Below, piece after piece: positions 5,302 through 12,826 of a stretch of 14,713 bases of DNA. The stretch comes from Actinobacillus sp. GTDB taxonomy: Bacteria > Pseudomonadota > Gammaproteobacteria > Enterobacterales > Pasteurellaceae. Numbering within the stretch: the first letter of the stretch is position 1; the number at the start of each line of letters is the position of its first letter. The stretch lies in contig JAHHQZ010000038.1 in NCBI GenBank assembly GCA_020026075.1, positions 1-14,713 of the forward strand, read 5' to 3'. A program made the translations under genes and the position numbers. The notes under the pieces are model-generated. The model was given only the letters and a program-made list of their open reading frames with translations. It was not told the DNA's origin and did not search any database.

Positions 5302-6636
5302 TTAGTTCTCAAACAATTTTTTATGCAAACAGCGGACGATGTCAGCGGCTTGGTCGCTTTGGACGAGTAGGCAGAGGTTGTTGCTGCTGGCACCGTAGTT
5401 GATGAGGCGAATGTTGAATTTATCTACCGTGCTGAATAATTGTTGGACAAGGTTTGGGCTGTGGTGCAGGTCGTTCCCTACGAGGGCGATGAGCGACAAG
5501 CCAGAGCTGACTTTAACGCAGGCGATTTGGCTTAGTTCGGTGAGAAGCTCTGCGGATAAAGGCGTGTTGTAGTCGAGCGTGAGTGCAACGCTGATTTCTG
5601 ACGTGCTGACGGTGTCAACGCTGATTTTGTGTTTATCTAAAATGGCAAAAATTTGACCGAAAAAAAGGCTCGCCGAATGTTTGGCGAGATTGGATAGCGT
5701 GAGCAGGGTTTGATCACGGCGTAAGGCGATGGCTCGAAACGTTGGGCGATGGCACGGCGATTGCGTAACCCACGTGCCGCCAGCTTTGGGCGATTTGCTC
5801 GATCCCACATACACGGGAATATTACTGCGCACCGCTGGGCGAAGGGTGGCGGGGTGTAGCACTTTGGCTCCGAAGGTCGCCATTTCAGCGGCTTCGGTGA
5901 AACTCATACTTTCAATGCGTTGCGCAAGGGGAACGGTGCGTGGGTCGGTGGTGTAAATGCCAGCCACGTCTGTCCAAATTAGCACATCTTTTGCACCTAG
6001 TACTTCGGCAAGCAATGCCGCTGAATAGTCGCTGCCGCCACGTCCTAAGGTGGTGGTGCGGCCGTTGGGTTCACGCCCGATAAAGCCTTGCGTAACAACC
6101 AGTTTGCCTGCCTGAATTAAAGGTTTGAGTAATTTGTCGCTGTTGAGCTTGGTTTGTGTATCGTTAGGGGTGGCTTTGCCGAAATTATCATCCGTAGCGA
6201 TGATTTCACGCACATCTACCCAAACGGCGTTTACGCCCATTTCTTGCAGTAAATGCACGAAAATCAAGGAAGAAATCATTTCTCCTTGACTGATCAATTC
6301 GTCTGTTAGTGCAGGCGAGCAGGCAAGGCTTGCGGCTTCGGCTAAGTTTTCTATTTTTTGTAGAATTTCTCCGACCTGCGCACGCACCGTTTGGTTGTTC
6401 GGTAAGCGAGATAGAATTTTCTCTTCAATATCAATAATTTGTTTGAGCAGGGCATAGCGCTCAATGGTGTCACACCCTTGTGCTAAGGCGACGAGTAAAT
6501 TGGTTATGCCAGCGGAGGCAGAAAGCACTACCGCTTTGGTGTTAGGATCGTCAATGATTATTTTTGCACAAGCTTGCATTGCAGGGTAATCAGCAACACT
6601 AGTACCGCCAAACTTTGCCACTGATAGTGGGTGCAT
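5302..6636 (-). CDS. lysC: Lysine-sensitive aspartokinase III (LysC)
   Basis: Phosphorylates aspartate, the first step towards lysine, threonine, methionine and diaminopimelate. The 444-aa length matches monofunctional E. coli LysC (449 aa), and no homoserine dehydrogenase domain is present. Visible kinase motifs are KFGGTSV (8-14), SASAGITNLL (38-47), ALTDELISQGE (108-118), TTTLGRGGSDY (193-203) and WTDVAGIYTTDPR (220-232). The C-terminal part (about 305-444) holds the two ACT domains, including SVDTVSTSEISVALT and GASSNNLCLLV, the lysine-binding region in the family. Start: ATG at 6634-6636 with TAAGGA (6645-6650 on the plus strand). It is convergent with the thioredoxin gene and divergent from the membrane protein gene. 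The 169-bp upstream region shows no recognisable lysine riboswitch, unlike E. coli lysC, so repression, if any, works differently. Confidence 0.96.
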   Translation of the reverse strand: MHPLSVAKFGGTSVADYPAMQACAKIIIDDPNTKAVVLSASAGITNLLVALAQGCDTIERYALLKQIIDIEEKILSRLPNNQTVRAQVGEILQKIENLAEAASLACSPALTDELISQGEMISSLIFVHLLQEMGVNAVWVDVREIIATDDNFGKATPNDTQTKLNSDKLLKPLIQAGKLVVTQGFIGREPNGRTTTLGRGGSDYSAALLAEVLGAKDVLIWTDVAGIYTTDPRTVPLAQRIESMSFTEAAEMATFGAKVLHPATLRPAVRSNIPVYVGSSKSPKAGGTWVTQSPCHRPTFRAIALRRDQTLLTLSNLAKHSASLFFGQIFAILDKHKISVDTVSTSEISVALTLDYNTPLSAELLTELSQIACVKVSSGLSLIALVGNDLHHSPNLVQQLFSTVDKFNIRLINYGASSNNLCLLVQSDQAADIVRCLHKKLFEN

Positions 6637-6747
6637 AAGAGAAGTCCTTATCTTTTTGATACGAATGAAAAAAACGCCCTATTTTAGAGCCGAAAGGCAG
6701 AAAATGCCATAAATTACCGTGAAAAAATCAAGGGAAATACAAATACA

Positions 6748-6775
6748 TTGCACACAAAAAAAATTATTGCATAAT
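6748..6775 (+). promoter_or_regulatory. Candidate sigma-70 promoter for the membrane-protein/ybeY/tmcA run
   Basis: TTGCAC (6748-6753), a 16-nt spacer and CATAAT (6770-6775) make a reasonable sigma-70 promoter. The expected start is near 6782, giving a leader of about 24 nt. It lies in the divergent lysC intergenic region. The small inverted repeats around 6698-6714 (GCCGAAAGGC and GGCAGAAAATGCC) belong to the lysC leader on the other strand and show no clear role. Confidence 0.5.
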
Positions 6776-6805
6776 GAACGGAATTTTTTGCACTAGGAAA
6801 TGCTT

Positions 6806-7612
6806 ATGTCTGAACACTCGTCAAGCACACGCACGCTGTTTTATGCGTTATACCCATCGGTTATTTTATTAGCCATTGATTTTTTCTGTACTTTTATTCA
6901 ACCGCAAGCCATTGCCATTAGCCATTTAGGCTTAGGTGTTCTCATCGCACAAATGTTGAGCTTATGGCTGTTTGGTAAGGCGCAAATGTGTCCGGGTCAG
7001 CAAGGCCGTTTACGCAATATGAACAAAGGTTTTCTGCTGTTTTGGCTGGTGTGGCTGTTTTTTAGCGGTTTTACTAATTATCATTATGTACCAACGGATT
7101 TCATTGCCTTGTGCGGTGTGGCGATTACGTTCTGTTTGTGGTTCGTGCCGAAAAACCGTAACGATGTGAAACCTTACATTTTCATTGGCTTGCTCATCGG
7201 TGCAATGGCGGTGATAACATATTTTGCGATGTTCGTGGATTTATCCTTGCTTTTCTTGCCGATGTTTAACCCATTCGCTCAGCTCATTTTAGGGCTGGTT
7301 TTACTGCATTTAACCCTGCGCTCTGCTCGCAACCGCTTGGATAACTTTATGGCGACCCTTTCTTTAACGAGCATTCTCGCTTTGCTGTTGAACGCCATCG
7401 TGGTGCTTAGCGTCTTGTGGTATGCCTATGCGCAAGGGGTGAATTTCCCTAATCCAATGGCATGGGCGGTGTATTTTGCAATACACTTATTGATCGCCGC
7501 CGTGCTGGGTTTTGTGTTGCTTAAAGGCGTGAAAATTGACTACTTCATTTTACTTCTCGTGTTTTTAGTGGTCGCAAGTTTGCCAGTGTGGGCAGGCTTT
7601 GCTTACATTTAA
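6806..7612 (+). CDS. Polytopic inner-membrane protein, function unknown
   Basis: A 268-aa protein made almost entirely of hydrophobic segments, about nine by eye, separated by short polar loops such as the basic KAQMCPGQQGRLRNMNK after the second segment. I recognise no catalytic or transport motif, so no function is assigned. The start is placed at ATG 6806 and not at the in-frame ATG at 6800. The Shine-Dalgarno AGGA (6795-6798) is 7 nt from 6806 but only 1 nt from 6800. It is divergent from lysC with its own candidate promoter and ends 24 nt before ybeY, so it probably leads a transcript with ybeY and tmcA. A membrane protein beside ybeY is compatible with Pasteurellaceae gene order, but I am not certain of that. 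Confidence 0.85.
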   Translation: MSEHSSSTRTLFYALYPSVILLAIDFFCTFIQPQAIAISHLGLGVLIAQMLSLWLFGKAQMCPGQQGRLRNMNKGFLLFWLVWLFFSGFTNYHYVPTDFIALCGVAITFCLWFVPKNRNDVKPYIFIGLLIGAMAVITYFAMFVDLSLLFLPMFNPFAQLILGLVLLHLTLRSARNRLDNFMATLSLTSILALLLNAIVVLSVLWYAYAQGVNFPNPMAWAVYFAIHLLIAAVLGFVLLKGVKIDYFILLLVFLVVASLPVWAGFAYI

Positions 7613-7636
7613 TCTTAGAAAATTTTAGGAAAAACA

Positions 7637-8098
7637 ATGGATATTGATTTACAGATCGCCTGCCAAGCTCCAGAAAAAACGCCTACGCTTGAACAGTTGA
7701 CGTTATGGGCGAAAGCTGCAATGCAAGATGACGCACCCCACGAAATAACCATTCGTATTGTGGACGAGGCGGAAAGCCAAATGCTAAATAGCACGTATCG
7801 TGGTAAAGATTACCCAACCAATGTGCTGTCTTTTCCGTTTGAATGCCCAGCGGAAGTGGAATTGCCACTGCTGGGCGATTTAGTGATTTGCCAGCAAGTA
7901 ATGCAACGTGAGGCTGCCGAGCAAGGCATTACAGAAGAGGCACACTGGGCGCATTTAGTGGTACACGGCTGTTTGCATTTGCAAGGCTTTGATCATATTG
8001 AAGATGCTGAGGCGGAAGAAATGGAAAGCCTCGAAACCGCCATTTTGCAGTCCTTAGGTTACGCCGACCCTTACGCCAGTGAAAAAATCGCACAATAA
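7637..8098 (+). CDS. ybeY: Endoribonuclease YbeY (rRNA maturation factor)
   Basis: Zinc-dependent single-strand RNase of the UPF0054 family, involved in 16S rRNA 3'-end maturation and ribosome quality control in the cytoplasm. The 153-aa length is normal. The zinc-binding motif HGCLHLQGFDH supplies His110, His114 and His120 (H-x3-H-x5-H), and the preceding conserved segment STYRGKDYPTNVLSFPFE (52-69) is typical. Start: ATG at 7637 with AGGA at 7627-7630. The last 20 nt overlap the start of tmcA in another frame, implying translational coupling of two RNA-processing enzymes. Confidence 0.96.
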   Translation: MDIDLQIACQAPEKTPTLEQLTLWAKAAMQDDAPHEITIRIVDEAESQMLNSTYRGKDYPTNVLSFPFECPAEVELPLLGDLVICQQVMQREAAEQGITEEAHWAHLVVHGCLHLQGFDHIEDAEAEEMESLETAILQSLGYADPYASEKIAQ

Positions 8099-10115
8099 GC
8101 GTCAGCTTATACATTTGACAACCGCCCCCGATGCCTTAAATGAGGCGTTGCGGGCGTTTTTTTGTGCGCTGGAAAAACAACATTCGCCACTAAAATGTTG
8201 GTATTTTTATGATGAAATAGCACCGCCAATTCATTTGCCGCCAACGGTTCAGCCTATTTTGTTTAACAAAAGCAAAAACTGCTTAGGGCAGGATGCGGAT
8301 GTCATTTTGTTTGACGCTCGCCACGCCTTTCATTTGGATAGCTTTGCCATCGCCGCTGGTACGCTCAAACAAGGCGGCGTGCTGTTGTTGCTTACCTCTG
8401 ACTGGGGAAATTGGGCAACAGGCATTGATCACGACAGTCGCCGTTGGGCGGACGGCACGCTTTGTTCCGCTGCGAATTTCATTGGTTTTTTACAAAAACA
8501 ACTGACCTCTTTCCCCCATTTTGCATTGCCAGCGCAGGCATCCGCTTGGCAGGCTTACGTAAACGCCATTTTTCCCTTAAAAATTCCAGCCTTCCCCAAA
8601 AGTGCTGATCCTTTCTGTTTGACAGTGGATCAAAAAAATTTGCTGGAAAAAATCCTTTCTACAAAAAACACAAGGTCGGAATTTTCGTCGAAAAAATTTA
8701 TCATCACCGCCAAACGAGGGCGTGGGAAATCCGCACTGGCTGGGCGGCTGGTGGAAAAATTATTGCACGCTGGCGAGTGCGTTCTTGTAACCGCACCAAA
8801 TAAAAATGCGTTGGCGAGCGTGCAAGCTTTTTGCAATGCGCCGTTGCCTTTCATCGCCCCTGATGCCTTGCGAGAACAAGGATTGAGCGATGAAAACACG
8901 TGGCTTTTTATTGACGAAGGGGCAATGTTGCCGCTGCCAATGTTGCAGGCGTTGCAGGCACGTTTTGCGAAAGTCGTCATCACCACGACCATCGACAGCT
9001 ACGAAGGCACAGGGCGAGGGTTTCTCTTAAAATTTATGGCGAAAATGCCGAATTATCAGTCGTTTACATTAGAAAAACCCTTACGCTGGGCGGAAAATGA
9101 TCCGCTAGAAACGCTGGTGGATCGTCTGTTGTTATTGGAAAACTCTGCCACGCTTGCTTTTGAAAAAAGCTCGCCAGCGCCCGTTCAATTTGCCGCCAAA
9201 ACAAGGAAAGAATTGCTAAATGACAACCAGCTTACGGCGTTTTATCAGTTGCTAAGCCTTGCCCATTACCGAACCACGCCGTTGGATTTGCGCCGTTTGT
9301 TTGACGCCCCCGCCCAGCGTTTTTTTATCGCCACGCAGAACGCAAGGCTCATCGGCGGCATTTGGGCGGTGGAAGAAGGCGGTTTGCCATTGGATTTAAT
9401 CGTAAAAATTATTCAAGGTGAACGCCGTCCAGCAGGTAATCTTGCTGCACAAATGCTGGCGCAGGCGTTACATTTGCCCGCAATGGCGAGCTTGAAAAGC
9501 CTACGCATTTCACGCATTGCCATTGAGCCAAGCCTACAACAGCAAGGCTTAGGCAGTGAATTATTGCAAAAAGCTTGTGCAACGTGGCGTAAGTGTGGCG
9601 ATGTGGATTTCGTTTCTGTGAGTTTTGGCTACACGGCGGAATTGGCGGCGTTTTGGCAGAAAAATGGTTTTCGCTGGGCGTTTGTTAGCAAACAAAAAAC
9701 GGCGAGCAGTGGGGCGTATTCCGTGATGGCGGTGTTGCCGTTGACGGCCAAAGGGCGTGAGATTTGCCAGCGTGCCACAGAAATTTTTCAGCATTCGTGG
9801 GCGTTATCTAGCCATTGTTTAGCGACAAAGGTGAAGATTTTACAACCGCACGATTGGCAATTAAGTGATAAAGAATGGGCGATGTTGCAGGATTTTGCCT
9901 TTGCGCACCGTGCGTGGGGCTTAACGGAAAGTGCCTTGCGCCGTTTGCTGGCAGTCGTAGAAACACCAGCGACACTCGCCCCAACCTTGCACGCTATCTT
10001 GCAAGGCGAACCAGTGGCGTTATCCCACAAAATGTGGCTGAAAACTTGCCGTATGGAATGCGCAAGGCTTTTAAATCTAGGTCGGAATTTTGCCAAAAAT
10101 TCCAGCGTAGAATAA
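8079..10115 (+). CDS. tmcA: tRNA(Met) cytidine acetyltransferase (TmcA)
   Basis: Uses acetyl-CoA and ATP or GTP to form N4-acetylcytidine at the wobble base of elongator tRNA-Met, preventing misreading of AUA. The 678-aa length is close to E. coli TmcA (671). Domains in order: an N-terminal domain (1-180), a RecA-like helicase module with Walker A AKRGRGKSAL (211-220), Walker B WLFIDEGA (275-282) and SYEGTGRGFLLKF (307-319), then a GNAT module with YRTTPLDLRR (397-406), RIAIEPSLQQQGLGSELL (479-496) and VSFGYTAELAAFW (513-525). The start is GTG at 8079, inside ybeY; there is no ATG nearby and no strong Shine-Dalgarno, so translation is probably coupled. Oddity: copies of the window's palindromic element encode residues 167-172, 198-203 and 668-676 at the C-terminus. 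The frame stays open, so these look like tolerated insertions. Confidence 0.95.
   Translation: MKKSHNKRQLIHLTTAPDALNEALRAFFCALEKQHSPLKCWYFYDEIAPPIHLPPTVQPILFNKSKNCLGQDADVILFDARHAFHLDSFAIAAGTLKQGGVLLLLTSDWGNWATGIDHDSRRWADGTLCSAANFIGFLQKQLTSFPHFALPAQASAWQAYVNAIFPLKIPAFPKSADPFCLTVDQKNLLEKILSTKNTRSEFSSKKFIITAKRGRGKSALAGRLVEKLLHAGECVLVTAPNKNALASVQAFCNAPLPFIAPDALREQGLSDENTWLFIDEGAMLPLPMLQALQARFAKVVITTTIDSYEGTGRGFLLKFMAKMPNYQSFTLEKPLRWAENDPLETLVDRLLLLENSATLAFEKSSPAPVQFAAKTRKELLNDNQLTAFYQLLSLAHYRTTPLDLRRLFDAPAQRFFIATQNARLIGGIWAVEEGGLPLDLIVKIIQGERRPAGNLAAQMLAQALHLPAMASLKSLRISRIAIEPSLQQQGLGSELLQKACATWRKCGDVDFVSVSFGYTAELAAFWQKNGFRWAFVSKQKTASSGAYSVMAVLPLTAKGREICQRATEIFQHSWALSSHCLATKVKILQPHDWQLSDKEWAMLQDFAFAHRAWGLTESALRRLLAVVETPATLAPTLHAILQGEPVALSHKMWLKTCRMECARLLNLGRNFAKNSSVE
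8579..8687. repeat. Pair of inverted half-elements inside tmcA
   Basis: AAAAATTCCAGCCTT (8579-8593) and AAGGTCGGAATTTTCG (8672-8687) carry the two arms of the dispersed palindrome, in outward order and 78 nt apart. They are complementary apart from the usual CT/TC variation and could form a long-loop hairpin in the mRNA. They encode LKIPAF and TRSEFS just before the TmcA Walker A motif, a stretch that seems longer than in E. coli TmcA by memory. Confidence 0.62.
10080..10106. repeat. Dispersed palindromic element forming the 3' end of tmcA
   Basis: GGAATTTT (10084-10091), a 4-nt loop, then AAAATTCC (10096-10103), with GGTC/AGC-type outer arms. It is a short-loop version of the window's palindrome and encodes the last residues of TmcA (GRNFAKNSS, 668-676), ending 6 nt before the TAA. 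It may weaken transcription between tmcA and lspA, but no T run follows. Confidence 0.65.
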
Positions 10116-10121
10116 ACATTG

Positions 10122-10130
10122 TGCTATACT
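10122..10130 (+). promoter_or_regulatory. Candidate extended -10 promoter for lspA-ispH
   Basis: TGCTATACT (10122-10130) is a TGn extended -10 followed by TATACT, five of six consensus bases. No clear -35 is seen upstream, which extended -10 promoters can tolerate. It sits in the 48-nt gap between tmcA and lspA, just after the palindromic element, and would give a leader of about 27 nt. Confidence 0.42.
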
Positions 10131-10163
10131 TTGCCACTTTTATTTTTGGTGTGAGGAACAACA

Positions 10164-10667
10164 ATGTCGCAACCGACAACGCCACGTCGTGGCTTGATTT
10201 TTTTATGGCTTAGCCTTGCCGTATTTTTATTGGATTTGGCCAGTAAATATTTAGTGGTTTTGCATTTTCAACTGTATCAATCGCTGGAAATTTTCCCTTT
10301 CTTTAACTTAACTTACGTGCGCAATTTCGGCGCAGCATTTAGCTTTCTCGCCGAACACAGCGGTTGGCAAAAAGCTCTCTTTATCGGCTTAGCACTGGTG
10401 GTCAGTGCAGTGCTGGTTTGTTTTTTATACAAAAACACCGCCAAACAAGGGTTACTCAATTCAGGCTATGCCCTAATTATCGGCGGCGCCTTAGGTAACG
10501 CCCTAAACCGCTGGCTAGACGGCTACGTCATCGACTTCTTCGATTTCCACATCGGCGACTGGCACTACCCTGTGTTCAACATCGCCGACATCGCCATCTG
10601 CATAGGTGCTGTTTTAATTTTATGGGACAGTTTTTTACAGGAAAAACACAAGAAAAAGGATAAATAA
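10164..10667 (+). CDS. lspA: Lipoprotein signal peptidase (signal peptidase II, LspA)
   Basis: Inner-membrane aspartyl protease that removes signal peptides from diacylglyceryl-modified prolipoproteins before the lipidated cysteine. The 167-aa length is normal, with four membrane segments. The catalytic pair is visible: Asp124 in GYVIDFFDFH and Asp142 in FNIADIAI. Other conserved parts are NLTYVRNFGAAFS (48-60) and GGALGNALNRW (107-117). Start: ATG at 10164 behind GAGGA (10153-10157). Its stop shares one base with the ispH start (TAATG), the common lspA-ispH arrangement. The tail is lysine-rich (KHKKKDK). Confidence 0.96.
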   Translation: MSQPTTPRRGLIFLWLSLAVFLLDLASKYLVVLHFQLYQSLEIFPFFNLTYVRNFGAAFSFLAEHSGWQKALFIGLALVVSAVLVCFLYKNTAKQGLLNSGYALIIGGALGNALNRWLDGYVIDFFDFHIGDWHYPVFNIADIAICIGAVLILWDSFLQEKHKKKDK

Positions 10668-11620
10668 TGAAAATTTTACTAGCCAATCCACGTGGGTTTT
10701 GTGCAGGCGTGGATCGTGCCATTAGCATTGTGGAGCTGGCGTTGGAACAGCACGGTGCGCCAATTTATGTACGCCATGAAGTGGTACATAACCGTTTTGT
10801 GGTAAATGGTTTGCGTGAGCGTGGGGCGATTTTTGTTGAAGAATTAAGCGAAGTGCCGAACGGTAGCATTGTGATTTTCTCCGCACACGGCGTGTCGCAA
10901 GCGGTGCGTCAAGAGGCAAAAGCACGTGATTTGAAAGTTTTCGATGCCACTTGTCCGCTGGTTACCAAAGTGCATATGCAGGTGGCTCGTGCGAGCCGTA
11001 AAGGCACGAAAGCCATTTTGATCGGTCATCAAGGCCACGCCGAAGTGGAAGGCACGATGGGGCAGTACAATAACGCAGAGGGCGGAATTTATTTAATCGA
11101 AAAAGTACAGGATATTCCGACCTTGCCAGTAAGCGATGCGGACGATCTTACTTTTATGACGCAAACTACGCTTTCCATTGACGACACCAGAGATATTATC
11201 AGCGAGCTGAAAACGACCTTTCCGCACATTCAAGGCCCACGCAAAAATGATATTTGCTACGCCACAACTAACCGCCAGCAAGCGGTGCGAGAGCTAGCGC
11301 AAAAAGTAGATGTGGTTATTGTGGTTGGCTCGAAAAATTCTTCTAATTCCAATCGTTTAGCGGAATTGGCTCGCCGAATGGGCGTGAATGCTTATTTGGT
11401 GGACGATGCCGAAGATATTCAAAGCGAATGGCTTGATGGCGTGCAAACCATCGGCGTAACGGCTGGTGCGTCCGCCCCAGAAGTGCTGGTGCAGTCGGTG
11501 ATTGCTCGCTTGCAAGCGTTGGGCGTGAGCCACGTGGAAGAGCTGGACGGTTGTGAAGAAAATACCGTGTTTGAAGTGCCACGAGAATTGCGTGAGCCAG
11601 CCAAAGAGTGTGCCGAATGA
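10667..11620 (+). CDS. ispH: 4-hydroxy-3-methylbut-2-enyl diphosphate reductase (IspH)
   Basis: Iron-sulfur enzyme of the last MEP-pathway step, reducing HMBPP to IPP and DMAPP. The 317-aa length matches E. coli (316). The three cluster cysteines sit at the canonical positions: Cys12 (RGFCAGV), Cys96 (DATCPLV) and Cys197 (DICYATTNRQ). The proton-relay Glu126 is in HAEVEGT, and SKNSSNSNRL is the substrate-binding SxN motif region. It overlaps lspA by 1 nt and ispD by 4 nt. Together with ispD and ispF it places three MEP genes next to each other. The gene contains two CAAGCGGT 8-mers (near 10897 and 11280), close to the Actinobacillus-type uptake sequence. Confidence 0.97.
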   Translation: MKILLANPRGFCAGVDRAISIVELALEQHGAPIYVRHEVVHNRFVVNGLRERGAIFVEELSEVPNGSIVIFSAHGVSQAVRQEAKARDLKVFDATCPLVTKVHMQVARASRKGTKAILIGHQGHAEVEGTMGQYNNAEGGIYLIEKVQDIPTLPVSDADDLTFMTQTTLSIDDTRDIISELKTTFPHIQGPRKNDICYATTNRQQAVRELAQKVDVVIVVGSKNSSNSNRLAELARRMGVNAYLVDDAEDIQSEWLDGVQTIGVTAGASAPEVLVQSVIARLQALGVSHVEELDGCEENTVFEVPRELREPAKECAE

Positions 11621-12321
11621 CGGAAAAACGCAAAATCATTGCCTTAATCCCAGCCGCTGGTGTGGGATCACGAATGCAAGCCTCGCAAGCCAAGCAATAT
11701 TTAATGCTTGGCGATAAAACCATTTTGGCGCACAGCATTCAGGTTTTTCTGCAAATGCCAGAAGTGGAAAAAGTGTTCGTTGCCATTAGCCAAGATGATC
11801 CGCACGCTCAAAATTTAGCGGAATATTCCGACCCTCGCATTACGTGGCTCGTCGGCGGCGACAGCCGAGCGGACAGCGTACTCAACGGCTTGCACACCAT
11901 TACCCAGCAATACCCCAATGAGAATGTGTGGGTGCTGGTTCACGATGCGGCTCGCCCTTGCGTTCAACAACAAAATATTCGTGAACTGCTCAATGTGAGC
12001 GACAACGGCGGTATTTTGGCGATTCCGGTGGTGGATACTTTAAAGCGTGGCGTAGAGCAAATCATCGCTGAAACGGTGGATCGCAGCCAATTATGGCAAG
12101 CGCAAACCCCACAATTTTTTCCAGCCAAATCCTTGAAAAACGCCTTAACACAAGCGTTGCACGCAGGCGTGTCGGTTACAGATGAAGCCAGCGCAATGGA
12201 ATTTATTGGGGTTAAACCGCAGTTGGTGCTGGGGCGTAAAAGCAATTTGAAAATCACTTACCCAGAGGATCTCGCCTTAGCGGGGTTTTATTTGAACTTA
12301 CAGGAACAAGACAATGTTTAG
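11617..12321 (+). CDS. ispD: 2-C-methyl-D-erythritol 4-phosphate cytidylyltransferase (IspD)
   Basis: Transfers CMP from CTP to MEP in the isoprenoid pathway. The 234-aa length from ATG 11617 fits E. coli IspD (236). Motifs: the nucleotide loop IPAAGVGSRM (11-20) with Lys26 of AKQY, HDAARP (109-114), DTLKR (140-144), QTPQ (163-166), TDEAS (188-192) and KITYPEDL (212-219). An in-frame GTG at 11608 would add three residues. ATG 11617 is preferred because it forms the usual ATGA overlap with the ispH stop, has AAAGAG (11603-11608) 8 nt upstream, and yields the normal N-terminus. The gene overlaps ispF by 8 nt. Confidence 0.95.
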   Translation: MTEKRKIIALIPAAGVGSRMQASQAKQYLMLGDKTILAHSIQVFLQMPEVEKVFVAISQDDPHAQNLAEYSDPRITWLVGGDSRADSVLNGLHTITQQYPNENVWVLVHDAARPCVQQQNIRELLNVSDNGGILAIPVVDTLKRGVEQIIAETVDRSQLWQAQTPQFFPAKSLKNALTQALHAGVSVTDEASAMEFIGVKPQLVLGRKSNLKITYPEDLALAGFYLNLQEQDNV

Positions 12322-12793
12322 AATCGGACACGGCTATGATGTGCATAAATTTTGCACAGGAAGTTTCATCACCATTGGCGGCGAAAAAATCCCTTACACG
12401 CAAGGCTTAGAGGCGCACAGCGATGGCGATGTGGCGTTGCACGCATTAAGCGATGCCATTTTAGGAGCGATGGCGCTGGGCGACATCGGCAAGCATTTTC
12501 CTGATACGGACGCACAATTTAAAAATGCCGACAGTCGAGTATTGTTGTGCCATATCGTGGCGTTGGTGCAGGAAAAAGGCTACCGCATTGGCAACGTGGA
12601 TGTTACCATCATCGCCCAAGCACCGAAAATGCGTCCGCACATTGACGCAATGCGCACCAACATCGCACAGGATCTGCAATGCGATCTCGATCGTGTCAAT
12701 GTGAAAGCCACAACCACAGAAAAATTAGGGTTCACTGGACGTGGCGAAGGGATCGCCTGCGAAGCAGTGGCTTTACTAATCAAACAAGCATAA
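12314..12793 (+). CDS. ispF: 2-C-methyl-D-erythritol 2,4-cyclodiphosphate synthase (IspF)
   Basis: Trimeric zinc enzyme cyclising CDP-ME 2-phosphate to MEcPP with loss of CMP. The 159-aa length equals E. coli IspF. Zinc ligands are Asp9 and His11 in GYDVHKF and His43 in ALHALSD. The substrate loop AHSDGDV (34-40), GDIGKHFPDTD (56-66) and the C-terminal TTTEKLGFTGRGEGI (133-147) are all present. Start: ATG at 12314, inside the ispD end, with AGGA at 12302-12305. The ispDF pair is adjacent as in enterobacteria and is followed by truD and surE, also as there. Confidence 0.97.
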   Translation: MFRIGHGYDVHKFCTGSFITIGGEKIPYTQGLEAHSDGDVALHALSDAILGAMALGDIGKHFPDTDAQFKNADSRVLLCHIVALVQEKGYRIGNVDVTIIAQAPKMRPHIDAMRTNIAQDLQCDLDRVNVKATTTEKLGFTGRGEGIACEAVALLIKQA

Positions 12794-12806
12794 ACAGAAA
12801 ACAAGC

Positions 12807-12824
12807 AAGGATAAAAAGGATAAA
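12807..12824 (+). promoter_or_regulatory. Tandemly duplicated ribosome binding site before truD
   Basis: The 9-mer AAGGATAAA occurs twice in direct tandem (12807-12815 and 12816-12824), giving two Shine-Dalgarno cores. The second AGGA is 6 nt from the truD ATG at 12827, the first 15 nt away. Change in copy number by slippage would alter the leader but not the start. Confidence 0.6.
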
Positions 12825-12826
12825 AA

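Noticed and set aside
6780..6787. GGAATTTT upstream of the membrane protein as a repeat copy
   Set aside because: No second arm nearby; it overlaps the predicted transcript start region only.
6800..6805. Upstream ATG for the membrane protein
   Set aside because: Only 1 nt separates it from the AGGA ribosome site; ATG 6806 has proper spacing.
10286..10296. GGAAATTTTCC in lspA as a repeat copy
   Set aside because: It encodes conserved LspA sequence and has no matching outer arms.
11608..11616. GTG start for ispD
   Set aside because: ATG 11617 gives the usual length, the ATGA overlap with ispH and better spacing to AAAGAG.
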